A stretch of 13,602 nt of DNA, taken from NCBI GenBank assembly GCA_002332615.1, contig DDAL01000008.1, positions 1-13,602 on the forward strand, read 5' to 3'. Both the position numbers and the translations under genes were made by a program. Source of the DNA: Sphingobacteriaceae bacterium UBA2059. Lineage in GTDB: Bacteria > Bacteroidota > Bacteroidia > Sphingobacteriales > Sphingobacteriaceae. The notes under the pieces are model-generated. The model did no database searches. It saw only the letters and a list, made by a program, of their open reading frames with translations, and was not told the DNA's origin. Positions 7,076 to 13,602 of the stretch are shown here, piece by piece; positions within the stretch are counted from its first letter, which is position 1, and each line of letters begins with the position of its first letter.

Positions 7076-7558
7076 ATGTGCAGCAATCTCGCTTTTTATG
7101 GCCCGTTCAAGTTCGGCCGGACATTGAGTGCCCAGCACATACTGAAGTCCGTCCCGGTCGGTAAGAACAATAGCCTCTTTGCCTCCCGAGTAGAAACGTA
7201 TCTTACCTTTCGAATGAAGGTTATAAACCGGACTATTTACATTATAAGTACTATAAGGGCGGCGTTCAACCAGTATAATACTATTAAGGTCTATTTTAAC
7301 CAGGCGTGTAGTCCATATTCCTTTTAGTATTACATAACCGTTCTGTACGGTAGTCTTATAATGTATAATAAACAACATGCATACCGATGCCGTCAGGATA
7401 GCAATACCTACAATCAGGAACAAAGTACCGGTGCGGTCTCTTTCAGTCTCAAAATAATACGCAGTAAAGCAAAACAGTGCCGCCACAAGACGTATACTTA
7501 TCCGGTTGAAATCCCTTCCATAGTACTGTTTTTCTGTAAATACAGGTTTATCTGCCAT
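7064..7558 (-). CDS. Small two-helix membrane protein of unknown function, possibly PH-like
   Basis: I do not recognise a named family for this 164-residue protein. It has two hydrophobic segments (about 20-36 and 45-66) forming a membrane hairpin, then about 95 residues rich in predicted beta strands: GYVILKG, TRLVKIDLNSIILVERR, KIRFYS, EAIVLTDRDGLQYVLGTQ, ending in a short helix (PAELERAIKSEIA). Two membrane helices followed by a PH-like sheet and a final helix is a common layout in bacterial PH-type (bPH) proteins, so it may belong there; this is inference. The ATG lies two bases after the tilS stop, so it is the second gene of that operon. It converges on lnt with 35 bases between the stops. 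Confidence 0.7.
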   Translation of the reverse strand: MADKPVFTEKQYYGRDFNRISIRLVAALFCFTAYYFETERDRTGTLFLIVGIAILTASVCMLFIIHYKTTVQNGYVILKGIWTTRLVKIDLNSIILVERRPYSTYNVNSPVYNLHSKGKIRFYSGGKEAIVLTDRDGLQYVLGTQCPAELERAIKSEIAAHKNP

Positions 7559-7560
7559 GC

Positions 7561-8901
7561 TTATTTAATTCGCTCTAATATAAAGACTTTTTCCGTCTCA
7601 GGGACAACTTTGTACCTGTCGTCCAGGCGATACCCTACTATCCACACTATCTCACCATTGCCATTTGCAAGCACTTTTACTTCTTCTTTTTCAAATACAG
7701 AAAGCTTTTTTCCGGTAAAATAGTCGCTGAGTTTTTTTCTTCCCTTAAATCCTAAGGGCACAAACACATCTCCCTGTTTCCAGTTACGCAGCTCCAGCGG
7801 AAATAGTAGCTTGTGAAAATCGATAAAAGCACTGTCAGGACTTTTACCAATCACTCGTTCAGATGGATGAGCACAGACAGCCAGCAACTGGCCCCCGGGC
7901 CACTGCAGCAAAGACTGGCCTTTTTCCAGAAATACAGGTTTAAAAGCAGGCATCTCGTTCCGTTCCTTAAGCACCAGAACCTCCCGATCCAGAAGCATGG
8001 TATGAGAAGCCGATTTAAAGAGCTTGCCGGGCTGTCCGTTCCAGCTTCTGATCAGGTCGCCTAATACCGTCTCGCTAAATCCATAAGGCTTAAAAATTTC
8101 ATACAGAAGGAGCTTAAGAGGTATAAGCGCTTTAAGTGCATGTATATCAATCCTGATAATCTGATTATTACACTGCCTGAAAAGATCTTTCCTCAAAGCA
8201 TCTGCCTGCAAGGTCAAAAAAGCTTCCAGCTCCTCAAATCGCTCACTGTTTTGAGCAAACGTCCGATCCAGATAAGGATTTATCTTCTTAAGCTCAGGAA
8301 TGACCTCAATCCTTAGCTTGTTTCTTGCATACTTGGCCGAAAGATTTGAACTGTCTTCTCTGAAAGCAATGCAGTTGTCAGCCACCAAGTCTTTTACCTC
8401 CGGCCCCGAGAGGAATAACAGAGGGCGTACAATAAATCCCTTCTTCTCTTTAATGCCATGCAAACCGGCCACCCCGGTTCCTCTTACCAGGTTAAGCAAT
8501 ACAGTTTCAGTGGTATCGCTCTGGTGGTGTGCCGTGGCAATCCGGTGGTAGCCCTCCTCCTTTCTAATCTTTTCAAACCAGGCATATCTCAGCTCGCGGG
8601 CAGCCATCTGAATGGAAATGCCCTTGCCCGAAGCAAATCCATGAGTATCAAAATGTTCCACATACAAAGGCACCTTCAATGTTTTTGCCAGCGCAGAAAC
8701 AAAAGCCTCATCACCGTCGGACTCAGCGCCTCTCAAATGAAAGTTACAGTGAGCTATGCCAAAGTCAATACCCGCCGCGTCAAACAAATGAACCATCAAA
8801 ACCGAGTCACTCCCGCCGCTTACTGTCAGAAGTATTCTATCAGAATCAGAAAACAGATTCTTTTCTTTGATGAAAGATAAAAAGCGGTCTAAAGGAAGCA
8901 T
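7561..8901 (-). CDS. tilS: tRNA(Ile)-lysidine synthase TilS
   Basis: TilS attaches lysine to C34 of the tRNA-Ile that reads AUA, using ATP, so that it decodes isoleucine rather than methionine. From the start chosen here the protein has 446 residues. The PP-loop SGGSDS is at 28-33, followed by the HCNFHLRG, TAHHQSDTTETVLLNLVRGTG and REDSSN signatures of the N-type ATP pyrophosphatase core, a helical middle and the C-terminal domain (LRNWKQGDVFVPLGFKGRKK). I chose the ATG at 8901 rather than the in-frame ATG at 8925: the extra eight codons lie on the -7 box TATTTTTG (8913-8906) and would precede the transcript start, and MLPLDRF is a normal TilS beginning. The membrane-protein gene follows after two bases. 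Confidence 0.95.
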   Translation of the reverse strand: MLPLDRFLSFIKEKNLFSDSDRILLTVSGGSDSVLMVHLFDAAGIDFGIAHCNFHLRGAESDGDEAFVSALAKTLKVPLYVEHFDTHGFASGKGISIQMAARELRYAWFEKIRKEEGYHRIATAHHQSDTTETVLLNLVRGTGVAGLHGIKEKKGFIVRPLLFLSGPEVKDLVADNCIAFREDSSNLSAKYARNKLRIEVIPELKKINPYLDRTFAQNSERFEELEAFLTLQADALRKDLFRQCNNQIIRIDIHALKALIPLKLLLYEIFKPYGFSETVLGDLIRSWNGQPGKLFKSASHTMLLDREVLVLKERNEMPAFKPVFLEKGQSLLQWPGGQLLAVCAHPSERVIGKSPDSAFIDFHKLLFPLELRNWKQGDVFVPLGFKGRKKLSDYFTGKKLSVFEKEEVKVLANGNGEIVWIVGYRLDDRYKVVPETEKVFILERIK

Positions 8902-8905
8902 GCTG

Positions 8906-8913
8906 CAAAAATA
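8906..8913 (-). promoter_or_regulatory. -7 box abutting the tilS start (TATTTTTG, then CAGC-ATG)
   Basis: An exact TAnnTTTG match ends four bases before the tilS ATG at 8901. With transcription starting roughly four to seven bases past the box, the mRNA would begin at or within a few bases of the start codon. No clear -33 box is seen at 19-21 bases. Confidence 0.5.
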
Positions 8914-8971
8914 TTCAATCCTCAATCAAAACAGGACATTTATAGGTACGTTTCGGTATAGATAAAAAGAT

Positions 8972-8979
8972 TAATTTTG
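8972..8979 (+). promoter_or_regulatory. -7 box abutting the OstA-like gene start (TAATTTTG, then CAAG-GTG)
   Basis: An exact TAnnTTTG match ends four bases before the GTG at 8984, the same spacing as in tilS and the 167-residue gene. A weak -33 candidate, TTTC at 8951-8954, is 17 bases upstream. A leaderless or nearly leaderless mRNA is predicted. Confidence 0.45.
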
Positions 8980-8983
8980 CAAG

Positions 8984-10930
8984 GTGAGAAAACTCTTTTT
9001 TCTTTTTAGCCTTCTGCTCCTTGTAATGCAGGCCACCGCACAGCAAAAAAGCCAGGTGCAGTTAACCAGCTCCCAATCGGTACGCCTGTTGGGCACAACC
9101 ACGGCGGCAAGGTTTATACGTCCGGTATTTACCCATGAGGGCTCCACCCTGTCGGCCGACAGCGCCGACTACAACCAGGCAGCCAATGCTTTCGATGCGT
9201 ATGGCAATGTTGTCATCACCCAGCCAAGCGGAACGGTAATTTACGGCGACAAGCTAAACTACAATGGCAATACCCGCATAGCCATCCTTACCAACAACGT
9301 TCGATTGCTCGATAAAGACGCTACCCTGACTACCAATCACCTGACTTACAATATGGCAAGCCGCACAGGCACTTACTACGGCGGCGGCAAACTTATAAAT
9401 GCAGGCAACGAGCTTACCAGTAAAAACGGATACTATTTTGCAAGCACTCGCGATGCCTATTTCAGGCACGATGTGTTGGTAAAAACACCCGACTCCGATA
9501 TCAAGACAGACAGTCTCCAGTATAATACCGAGAGCAAAATAGCCTGGTTCTTTGGCCCCACCAATATCAGAGGCAAAGGAGCCAACAGCAAATCCAATTT
9601 ATATACCGAGAACGGGCGTTACAACACCCTTACAGACGAAGCCTGGTTTGGCAAGAAGAACCTTTATACCGAGGGAACCAAATCTTTAAAAGGCGACAGC
9701 CTTTATTACAACGGCAAATCCGGCTATGGGAAAGCCATTAACAATATTACCTTTTTAGATACCGAACAAAAAGTTATTCTAAAGGGAAATCAGGGAATCT
9801 ATCGCCGAAGTGATGAAAGCGCCATGGTTACGCGCAATGCCTATATAACTATTGAGGCTCGTCAGGATTCTGCAAAAACAGATTCCATCTGGATGACAGC
9901 CGATACGCTGCTCACCAAACGCATCCGATTAAAAGATCTTAAACCTGCCAATCCTCAGGAATTAGTGTCTGATGAAGACATAAGTTCTTCCGACCCTATC
10001 ATAGAGGGAGGAGAAGGAATCATTATACAATCTGCTACCAGACAGTCTGCTAAAGACAGCGTTAAAGCCGATACCGAAGTTTCTAAAACCCCGTCAGCAA
10101 AGAAAAAGCGAGGCCTGTTTGCCAGCAGAAAAAAGAAGAACGAGCCTGCACCGCAACAACCCGCAGAAACAGCTGTAACAGCAGCTGTTCCCGCGCCCCT
10201 TAGCCCGGACAGCCTTAAGCGCCCGACTCCGGATACGAGCAGCCGCATCCGGGCAATTATACCCGCCGCCAAGGGCAAAGACAACGCAAAAACTGACAGC
10301 TTGGATAAAGGCAAAGCTTTTGACCCGCGCGATACGATGCAAACGCGTGTAGTATACGCCTATCACAATGTTAAAATATTCAAGTCAGACCTGCAGTCGC
10401 GTTCCGATTCTGCGTTTTACAGTTATGCCGACTCGATTATCCGGTGTTATAAAAATCCTGTTATCTGGACCCAGGGCAGCCAGCTCACCGGCGACACGGT
10501 TTTCCTTCAGCTTAAAAACCAGAAGCTTGATAACATGCTCCTCCAGGGCAACGGTTTTATAGTAAACACCGAAGCAGACTCAAGCCGTTATAACCAGGTT
10601 AAAGGAAAGGTCATTACCGGCCTCTTCAAGGATAGCAAACTCGTAAGCATGTCTGTAGACGGCAATGCCGAAAGCATTTATTATACCCTTGAGAATAACA
10701 AGTATACCGGTTTCAACAGGGCAATCAGCAGCCGGATGCGCATGGAGATTGATGACAGCAAAGTCAATAAGGTTACCCTTATCCGCAAATCCGAAGGAAA
10801 GTATTACCCTATAGAAAAAGTTCCTAAGGACCTCGAAATACTCGAAGGCTTTATATGGAAGCCCAAAGAGCGCCCCCGTTCAAAAGAAGAGATCATTCCT
10901 TCAAGAACCCCGGCTAAGAAAAGCAAATAG
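8984..10930 (+). CDS. OstA/LptD N-terminal domain-like LPS transport protein
   Basis: A 648-residue protein with a signal peptide (about 1-19, cleavage after ATA before QQ) and long stretches of the OstA/LptA-type beta jellyroll, in which strands repeat around phrases such as ADSADYNQAANAFDAYGNVV (57-76), IYGDKLNYN, TTNHLTYNMAS, SLQYNTESKIAWFFGPT and SLYYNGKSGYGKAINNI. These domains form the periplasmic bridge that carries lipopolysaccharide to the outer membrane; the Bacteroidota OstA-like protein is thought to do this job. The first jellyroll (about 30-310) and a second (about 454-600) are separated by a charged, Ser/Pro/Ala/Lys-rich linker (about 311-450). The C-terminus (GFIWKPKERPRSKEEI) looks like a family tail. 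The start is GTG at 8984, placed by the adjacent -7 box and signal peptide. There is no outer-membrane barrel as in LptD, so it is not full LptD. Confidence 0.85.
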   Translation: MRKLFFLFSLLLLVMQATAQQKSQVQLTSSQSVRLLGTTTAARFIRPVFTHEGSTLSADSADYNQAANAFDAYGNVVITQPSGTVIYGDKLNYNGNTRIAILTNNVRLLDKDATLTTNHLTYNMASRTGTYYGGGKLINAGNELTSKNGYYFASTRDAYFRHDVLVKTPDSDIKTDSLQYNTESKIAWFFGPTNIRGKGANSKSNLYTENGRYNTLTDEAWFGKKNLYTEGTKSLKGDSLYYNGKSGYGKAINNITFLDTEQKVILKGNQGIYRRSDESAMVTRNAYITIEARQDSAKTDSIWMTADTLLTKRIRLKDLKPANPQELVSDEDISSSDPIIEGGEGIIIQSATRQSAKDSVKADTEVSKTPSAKKKRGLFASRKKKNEPAPQQPAETAVTAAVPAPLSPDSLKRPTPDTSSRIRAIIPAAKGKDNAKTDSLDKGKAFDPRDTMQTRVVYAYHNVKIFKSDLQSRSDSAFYSYADSIIRCYKNPVIWTQGSQLTGDTVFLQLKNQKLDNMLLQGNGFIVNTEADSSRYNQVKGKVITGLFKDSKLVSMSVDGNAESIYYTLENNKYTGFNRAISSRMRMEIDDSKVNKVTLIRKSEGKYYPIEKVPKDLEILEGFIWKPKERPRSKEEIIPSRTPAKKSK

Positions 10931-10942
10931 CGAGCGGCAAAC

Positions 10943-10979
10943 ACTAGCTCCAATACAGTCAGGTAATTAAACAGCTAGT
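10943..10979. terminator. Possible terminator between convergent OstA-like gene and rdgB
   Basis: ACTAGCT (10943-10949) and AGCTAGT (10973-10979) form a 7-bp inverted repeat around 23 bases, in the 48-base gap between the two stop codons; the right arm touches the rdgB stop. There is no T-run, so this is a weak call. Confidence 0.25.
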
Positions 10980-11551
10980 TACTGCTTCAAAAAGCCTACA
11001 AGCTTTTCAATGGCAAGGGCTCTGTGGCTCATGCTATTTTTTAACTGCGGAGGCATTTGCGCAAAGGTAAGTTCATGGCCCAGAGGCTTAAATAAGGGAT
11101 CATAACCAAAGCCTCCGTCACCCTCCAGCGTTTCTGTAATGTTACCTTCAATGCTGCCTTCAAACAAATGCTCCTGCCCGTCCATTACAAGAGAAACCAC
11201 GCACTTAAAGCGTGCCCGGCGGTTGCTAAGCCCCTTCATGCGGTCCATCACAAGGGCGATGTTCCTGTCCATGTCTCGGCTGCCCGAGTACCTGGCCGAG
11301 TAAACGCCCGGCTCTCCGTTAAGGGCGTCAATTTCAAGGCCCGAGTCATCTGCAAAGCAATCTCTGTTAAAACGCTCCACCAGGTACCTGGTCTTTTGCG
11401 AGGCGTTGGCAGAAAAGGTAGTTCCTGTTTCCGGAATATCATCAAAGCAGCCAATATCGGCAAGGCTTAAAAGCCTGAAACTTTCACCCGTCATAGCCTG
11501 AACTTCCTCAAGCTTATGTTTATTATTGGTTGCAAATACCAGTGTTCTCAT
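10979..11551 (-). CDS. rdgB: XTP/dITP diphosphatase (RdgB/HAM1 family)
   Basis: This enzyme hydrolyses dITP, XTP and ITP to the monophosphate and pyrophosphate, keeping deaminated purines out of DNA and RNA. The 190-residue product has the family motifs TNNKHK (8-13), ETGTTF with Glu41 (41-46), ADDSGL with Asp69 (67-72), PGVYSARYSG (81-90), FGYDPLF (148-154) and SHRALA (175-180). Glu41 and Asp69, which bind Mg2+ in the E. coli enzyme, have the same numbers here. Position 48, Glu in E. coli (FIENA), is Ala (FSANA). The ATG is 12 bases after the stop of the upstream gene, so rdgB is probably expressed from that gene's promoter. Confidence 0.95.
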   Translation of the reverse strand: MRTLVFATNNKHKLEEVQAMTGESFRLLSLADIGCFDDIPETGTTFSANASQKTRYLVERFNRDCFADDSGLEIDALNGEPGVYSARYSGSRDMDRNIALVMDRMKGLSNRRARFKCVVSLVMDGQEHLFEGSIEGNITETLEGDGGFGYDPLFKPLGHELTFAQMPPQLKNSMSHRALAIEKLVGFLKQ

Positions 11552-11563
11552 TTAGTAAATTTG

Positions 11564-12067
11564 TTAAAACCTCTTCATTACACTCCAAAACTCTTTCTTC
11601 TTTTCAACATCGGCCAGCATTTCGGCCCAGTTATACGTAGCAAGTATTTCAATTCCGCTCATCTCGCGTATAATGTTCAGAGGCAGTGAATAGAGTTCCG
11701 TCAGTGCCTTAAGAGGCTCAAATACAATAAGCTTGCTGCAGGCAAAGAAACTTTTAAGCTGATCAAGCGATGCTTCGGGATAGTGCCGGTAGTTAACAAT
11801 AGCCACATCCTGCAGGGCCCACTTTTTTGCCCATAGCATCTTTTTCAAAGCGTCAAGCTCATCCTCTTCAATTATCTTTTCTCCGGCACTAGCGTTTACA
11901 AGCAGTAAAATATATTTATTGTTTTCGCCCAGATAATTAAACCCGTCATACACAGGCCCGGCCGGCCTTACCCCGGCGGGTTCATCCATTTGACCTTCAA
12001 TAGCATAAATCGGTTCGGTCATTAAAAAATAAAGAGCCTGCGGATCGCTTATCATAAGGTTACTCAT
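11564..12067 (-). CDS. Unrecognised protein, possibly HolD (Pol III psi)-like
   Basis: The start chosen gives 167 residues; an in-frame ATG at 12091 would add eight, but those codons cover the -7 box TACTTTTG (12079-12072), so the ATG at 12067 is preferred. There is no signal peptide or long membrane segment. Visible elements are a hydrophobic strand (NKYILLLVN, about residues 49-57), an acidic helix (EDELDALKKMLWAKKWALQD), a second strand (VAIVNYRH), a third (KLIVFEP) and a C-terminal GIEILATYNWAEMLADVEKK followed by a WSVMKRF end. This strand/helix order and a closing 'leader-then-W' segment recall the Rossmann-like HolD (psi) subunit of the DNA polymerase III clamp loader. That is a weak fold-level impression. 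rdgB follows after 12 bases. Confidence 0.75.
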   Translation of the reverse strand: MSNLMISDPQALYFLMTEPIYAIEGQMDEPAGVRPAGPVYDGFNYLGENNKYILLLVNASAGEKIIEEDELDALKKMLWAKKWALQDVAIVNYRHYPEASLDQLKSFFACSKLIVFEPLKALTELYSLPLNIIREMSGIEILATYNWAEMLADVEKKKEFWSVMKRF

Positions 12068-12071
12068 ACTG

Positions 12072-12079
12072 CAAAAGTA
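12072..12079 (-). promoter_or_regulatory. -7 box abutting the 167-residue gene start (TACTTTTG, then CAGT-ATG)
   Basis: An exact TAnnTTTG match ends four bases before the ATG at 12067. It should drive both this gene and rdgB. No clear -33 box is visible at the standard distance. Confidence 0.5.
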
Positions 12080-12092
12080 ATCATCTGCCAAT

Positions 12093-12166
12093 GTTAAAAA
12101 GAGTTAAAAAGCACTTAAGCCGGTTTAAGCAGCTCAAAATACATGTATCTTTAAACTCTTTAAGCA
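12093..12166. repeat. Cluster of short TTAA-containing repeats between divergent genes
   Basis: GTTAAAAAG occurs twice in a row with a 10-base period (12093-12101, 12103-12111). It is followed by CTTAAGC (12114-12120), TTTAAGCA (12124-12131), TTTAAAC-like sequence (12150-12156) and a second TTTAAGCA (12159-12166). CTTAAGCCGGTTTAAG (12114-12129) is an imperfect palindrome. The cluster lies upstream of both divergent promoters and may be a regulator binding region, or simply A/T-rich sequence. Confidence 0.3.
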
Positions 12167-12192
12167 AGTACTGAAATAAGAGATTATATAAT

Positions 12193-12200
12193 TACTTTTG
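12193..12200 (+). promoter_or_regulatory. -7 box for surA (TACTTTTG)
   Basis: An exact TAnnTTTG match 71 bases before the surA start; transcription would begin near 12204-12207, giving a leader of about 65 bases. CTG at 12171-12173 is a partial -33 at a 19-base spacing. A 5-bp inverted repeat (CTAAC 12201-12205, GTTAG 12212-12216) and a 4-bp one (12240-12251) lie in the leader, too small to call as regulators. Confidence 0.45.
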
Positions 12201-12271
12201 CTAACTTATCTGTTAGAGAACAATTTATTTAATAAAACAGCAGCTTACTGCATAGATACTACACACGCTAA

Positions 12272-13602
12272 ATGACGATGAAAAAGATCCTCGGGATACT
12301 TGTTTTACTTATAACCTTCAATACCCTTTACGCTCAAGTCAAAGTTATCAACAAAGTGGTAGCCGTAGTGGGCGATAATATTATCCTCCAGTCCGATATA
12401 GACAGAGAATATGCTAATTACATTTTGCAGGGCAATGCCGAAAATCTGCAGATCAAGTGCGGACTTTTGCAGCAAATGCTTACCCAAAAACTTTTAACAC
12501 AGCAGGCTATCATTGACTCAGTTGCCGTGTCAGACGACGAGGTATCAAGCGAGGTCGACCGCCGTATGCGGGTTTTTATTCAGCGCGCCGGAAGCCAGGA
12601 AAGCCTTGAGCAGTTTCTTAACCGGTCTGTTATCCAGTATAAAGATGAAATAAGACCCGATGTACGCGAGCAGATGGTGGCTCAAAAGATGTACGGTAAG
12701 ATTACCGAAAACATTGGCATTACGCCGCTGGAAGTTAAACGCTTCTTCGAGTCGATCCCGAAAGACAGCTTGCCCGACTATAATACAGAGGTAGAAGTAG
12801 GCGAAATTGCTGTCTTTCCCAAACTCACCCGTGATGAAAAACAAGTATTCAGAGCCAAGGCAGAGGCCCTGCGCTCTCGTATAAAAGCCGGCGAAGATTT
12901 TGAAACCCTTGCTAAGCTTTACTCCGAAGATCCCGGCTCTGCTGCCGAGGGCGGAGACCTTGGCTATTTCGATCGTACCCGCATGGTGAAGGAATTCAGC
13001 GCCTATGCCTTTAAGCTAAAGCCTAAAGAAATATCCCCTGTATTCGAAACCGATTTTGGCTTTCACTTCCTGCAGGTAATGGACCGCAAGGGAGAGCAGG
13101 TAAGAGCCAGGCACATCCTTATTAAAACAGAAGCCCCCGAAGCCAGTCTCGAACGGGCCAGGCTTGCTATAGACAGCGTTTATAAAAACGTAGTGGCCAG
13201 GAAGATTCCTTTTTCCACAGCCGCCTCTTTATATTCAGACAATAAGGAAACTAAGTTCAACGGAGGAATGATCCTTCATGCAGACAATGTTACAGGGCGC
13301 ACAACCTATATCCCTACCGATAAGCTGGACCCCTCAATCTTTTTCGTTATAGATACCATGAAAGTGGGTACGTACTCTAAGCCTTTCCTGTTTACCGAAA
13401 AAGATGGAAAAAGAGGATACCGCTTTGTTTACCTCAAATCTAAAATAGACCCTCATAAAGCCAACCTTGAACAGGATTTCGCCAAGATTAAAGAAATAGC
13501 TTTTGAAGACAAACAGTCACGCCGCGTAAGCGAGTGGTTCGAGAAAAGACGTAAATCAACTTATATAAAGGTAGACCCCGAGTTTGGCTCCTGCGAAGAG
13601 CT
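12272..13602 (+). CDS. surA: Periplasmic chaperone / peptidyl-prolyl isomerase SurA (3' end outside window)
   Basis: SurA escorts unfolded outer-membrane proteins across the periplasm to the BAM complex. The open frame runs off the right edge after 443 codons. An in-frame TAA (12269-12271) lies immediately before the ATG at 12272; ATG at 12278 (MKKIL) is an equally plausible start. A signal peptide (about 1-21, cut after LYA) is followed by the SurA N-terminal region (VINKVVAVVGDNIILQSDID, 25-44), a first parvulin domain (about 174-272, with YSEDPGSAAEGGDLGYF at 217-233) and a second, more divergent one (about 277-390, starting VRARHILI). The last visible residues (YIKVDPEFGSCEE) look like the family's C-terminal end, so only a few codons are likely missing. 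Confidence 0.92.
   Translation, partial: MTMKKILGILVLLITFNTLYAQVKVINKVVAVVGDNIILQSDIDREYANYILQGNAENLQIKCGLLQQMLTQKLLTQQAIIDSVAVSDDEVSSEVDRRMRVFIQRAGSQESLEQFLNRSVIQYKDEIRPDVREQMVAQKMYGKITENIGITPLEVKRFFESIPKDSLPDYNTEVEVGEIAVFPKLTRDEKQVFRAKAEALRSRIKAGEDFETLAKLYSEDPGSAAEGGDLGYFDRTRMVKEFSAYAFKLKPKEISPVFETDFGFHFLQVMDRKGEQVRARHILIKTEAPEASLERARLAIDSVYKNVVARKIPFSTAASLYSDNKETKFNGGMILHADNVTGRTTYIPTDKLDPSIFFVIDTMKVGTYSKPFLFTEKDGKRGYRFVYLKSKIDPHKANLEQDFAKIKEIAFEDKQSRRVSEWFEKRRKSTYIKVDPEFGSCEE

Noticed and set aside
7361..7723. A 120-codon plus-strand open frame opposite the end of tilS and the membrane protein gene
   Set aside because: It crosses the junction of two good genes, has no domain and no promoter of its own.
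8458..8880. A 140-codon open frame on the plus strand inside tilS
   Set aside because: It lies wholly antisense to a well-supported tilS and has no recognisable domain or start signal.
9955..10366. Two overlapping minus-strand open frames (119 and 90 codons) inside the OstA-like gene
   Set aside because: They fall opposite the Ala/Pro/Lys-rich linker; biased codons there remove stops on the other strand. Their low-complexity, Cys-rich translations look like shadows.
11408..11410. Ala48 in RdgB as a damaged active site
   Set aside because: The Mg2+-binding Glu41 and Asp69 and all other motifs are intact, and position 48 is not a metal ligand in the E. coli enzyme, so the enzyme is probably active.
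12201..12271. A riboswitch or attenuator in the surA leader
   Set aside because: The only inverted repeats are 4-5 bp with no conserved core or T-run, so chance is sufficient.

Overview
The window looks like ordinary chromosomal DNA from a member of the Bacteroidota, probably Sphingobacteriia/Chitinophagia-like, though the sequence does not settle the genus. Evidence: exact copies of the Bacteroidota -7 promoter element (TAnnTTTG) upstream of most genes, few useful Shine-Dalgarno sequences, a two-domain SurA and a long OstA-like protein of the Bacteroidota type, a short RsmI, and a RecO without cysteines. No mobile element, CRISPR array, rRNA, phage gene or defence system was found. No gene-free stretch exceeds 300 bases; the longest is about 200 bases before surA.

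Layout. Positions 1-22 hold the 5' end of a probable initiator tRNA reading leftward, whose promoter faces that of era. Era and recO run rightward (125-1741) and meet a leftward group, serS - NlpC/P60 hydrolase - single-domain response regulator (4026-1749), at a hairpin containing both stop codons. From 4099 a tight rightward operon carries rsmI, a PH-SHOCT protein and lnt (to 7028). It converges on tilS plus a small membrane protein, read leftward (8901-7064). An OstA/LptD-N-like protein runs rightward (8984-10930) and converges on a leftward pair, rdgB and an unrecognised 167-residue gene with a HolD-like look (12067-10979). The window ends inside a rightward surA.

Two themes run through the genes. 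One is translation and genome upkeep: tRNA, Era (30S maturation), RsmI (16S methylation), SerRS, TilS, RecO and RdgB. The other is building the diderm envelope: Lnt (lipoprotein acylation), OstA-like protein (LPS transport), SurA (outer-membrane protein folding) and a secreted NlpC/P60 hydrolase.

I see no clearly new multigene system. The best leads are three start codons lying exactly four bases after a -7 box, which predicts leaderless or nearly leaderless mRNAs; a possible Bacteroidota HolD-like protein beside rdgB; two PH-like proteins of unknown role on either side of lnt; and a charged/proline-rich linker in the OstA-like protein.
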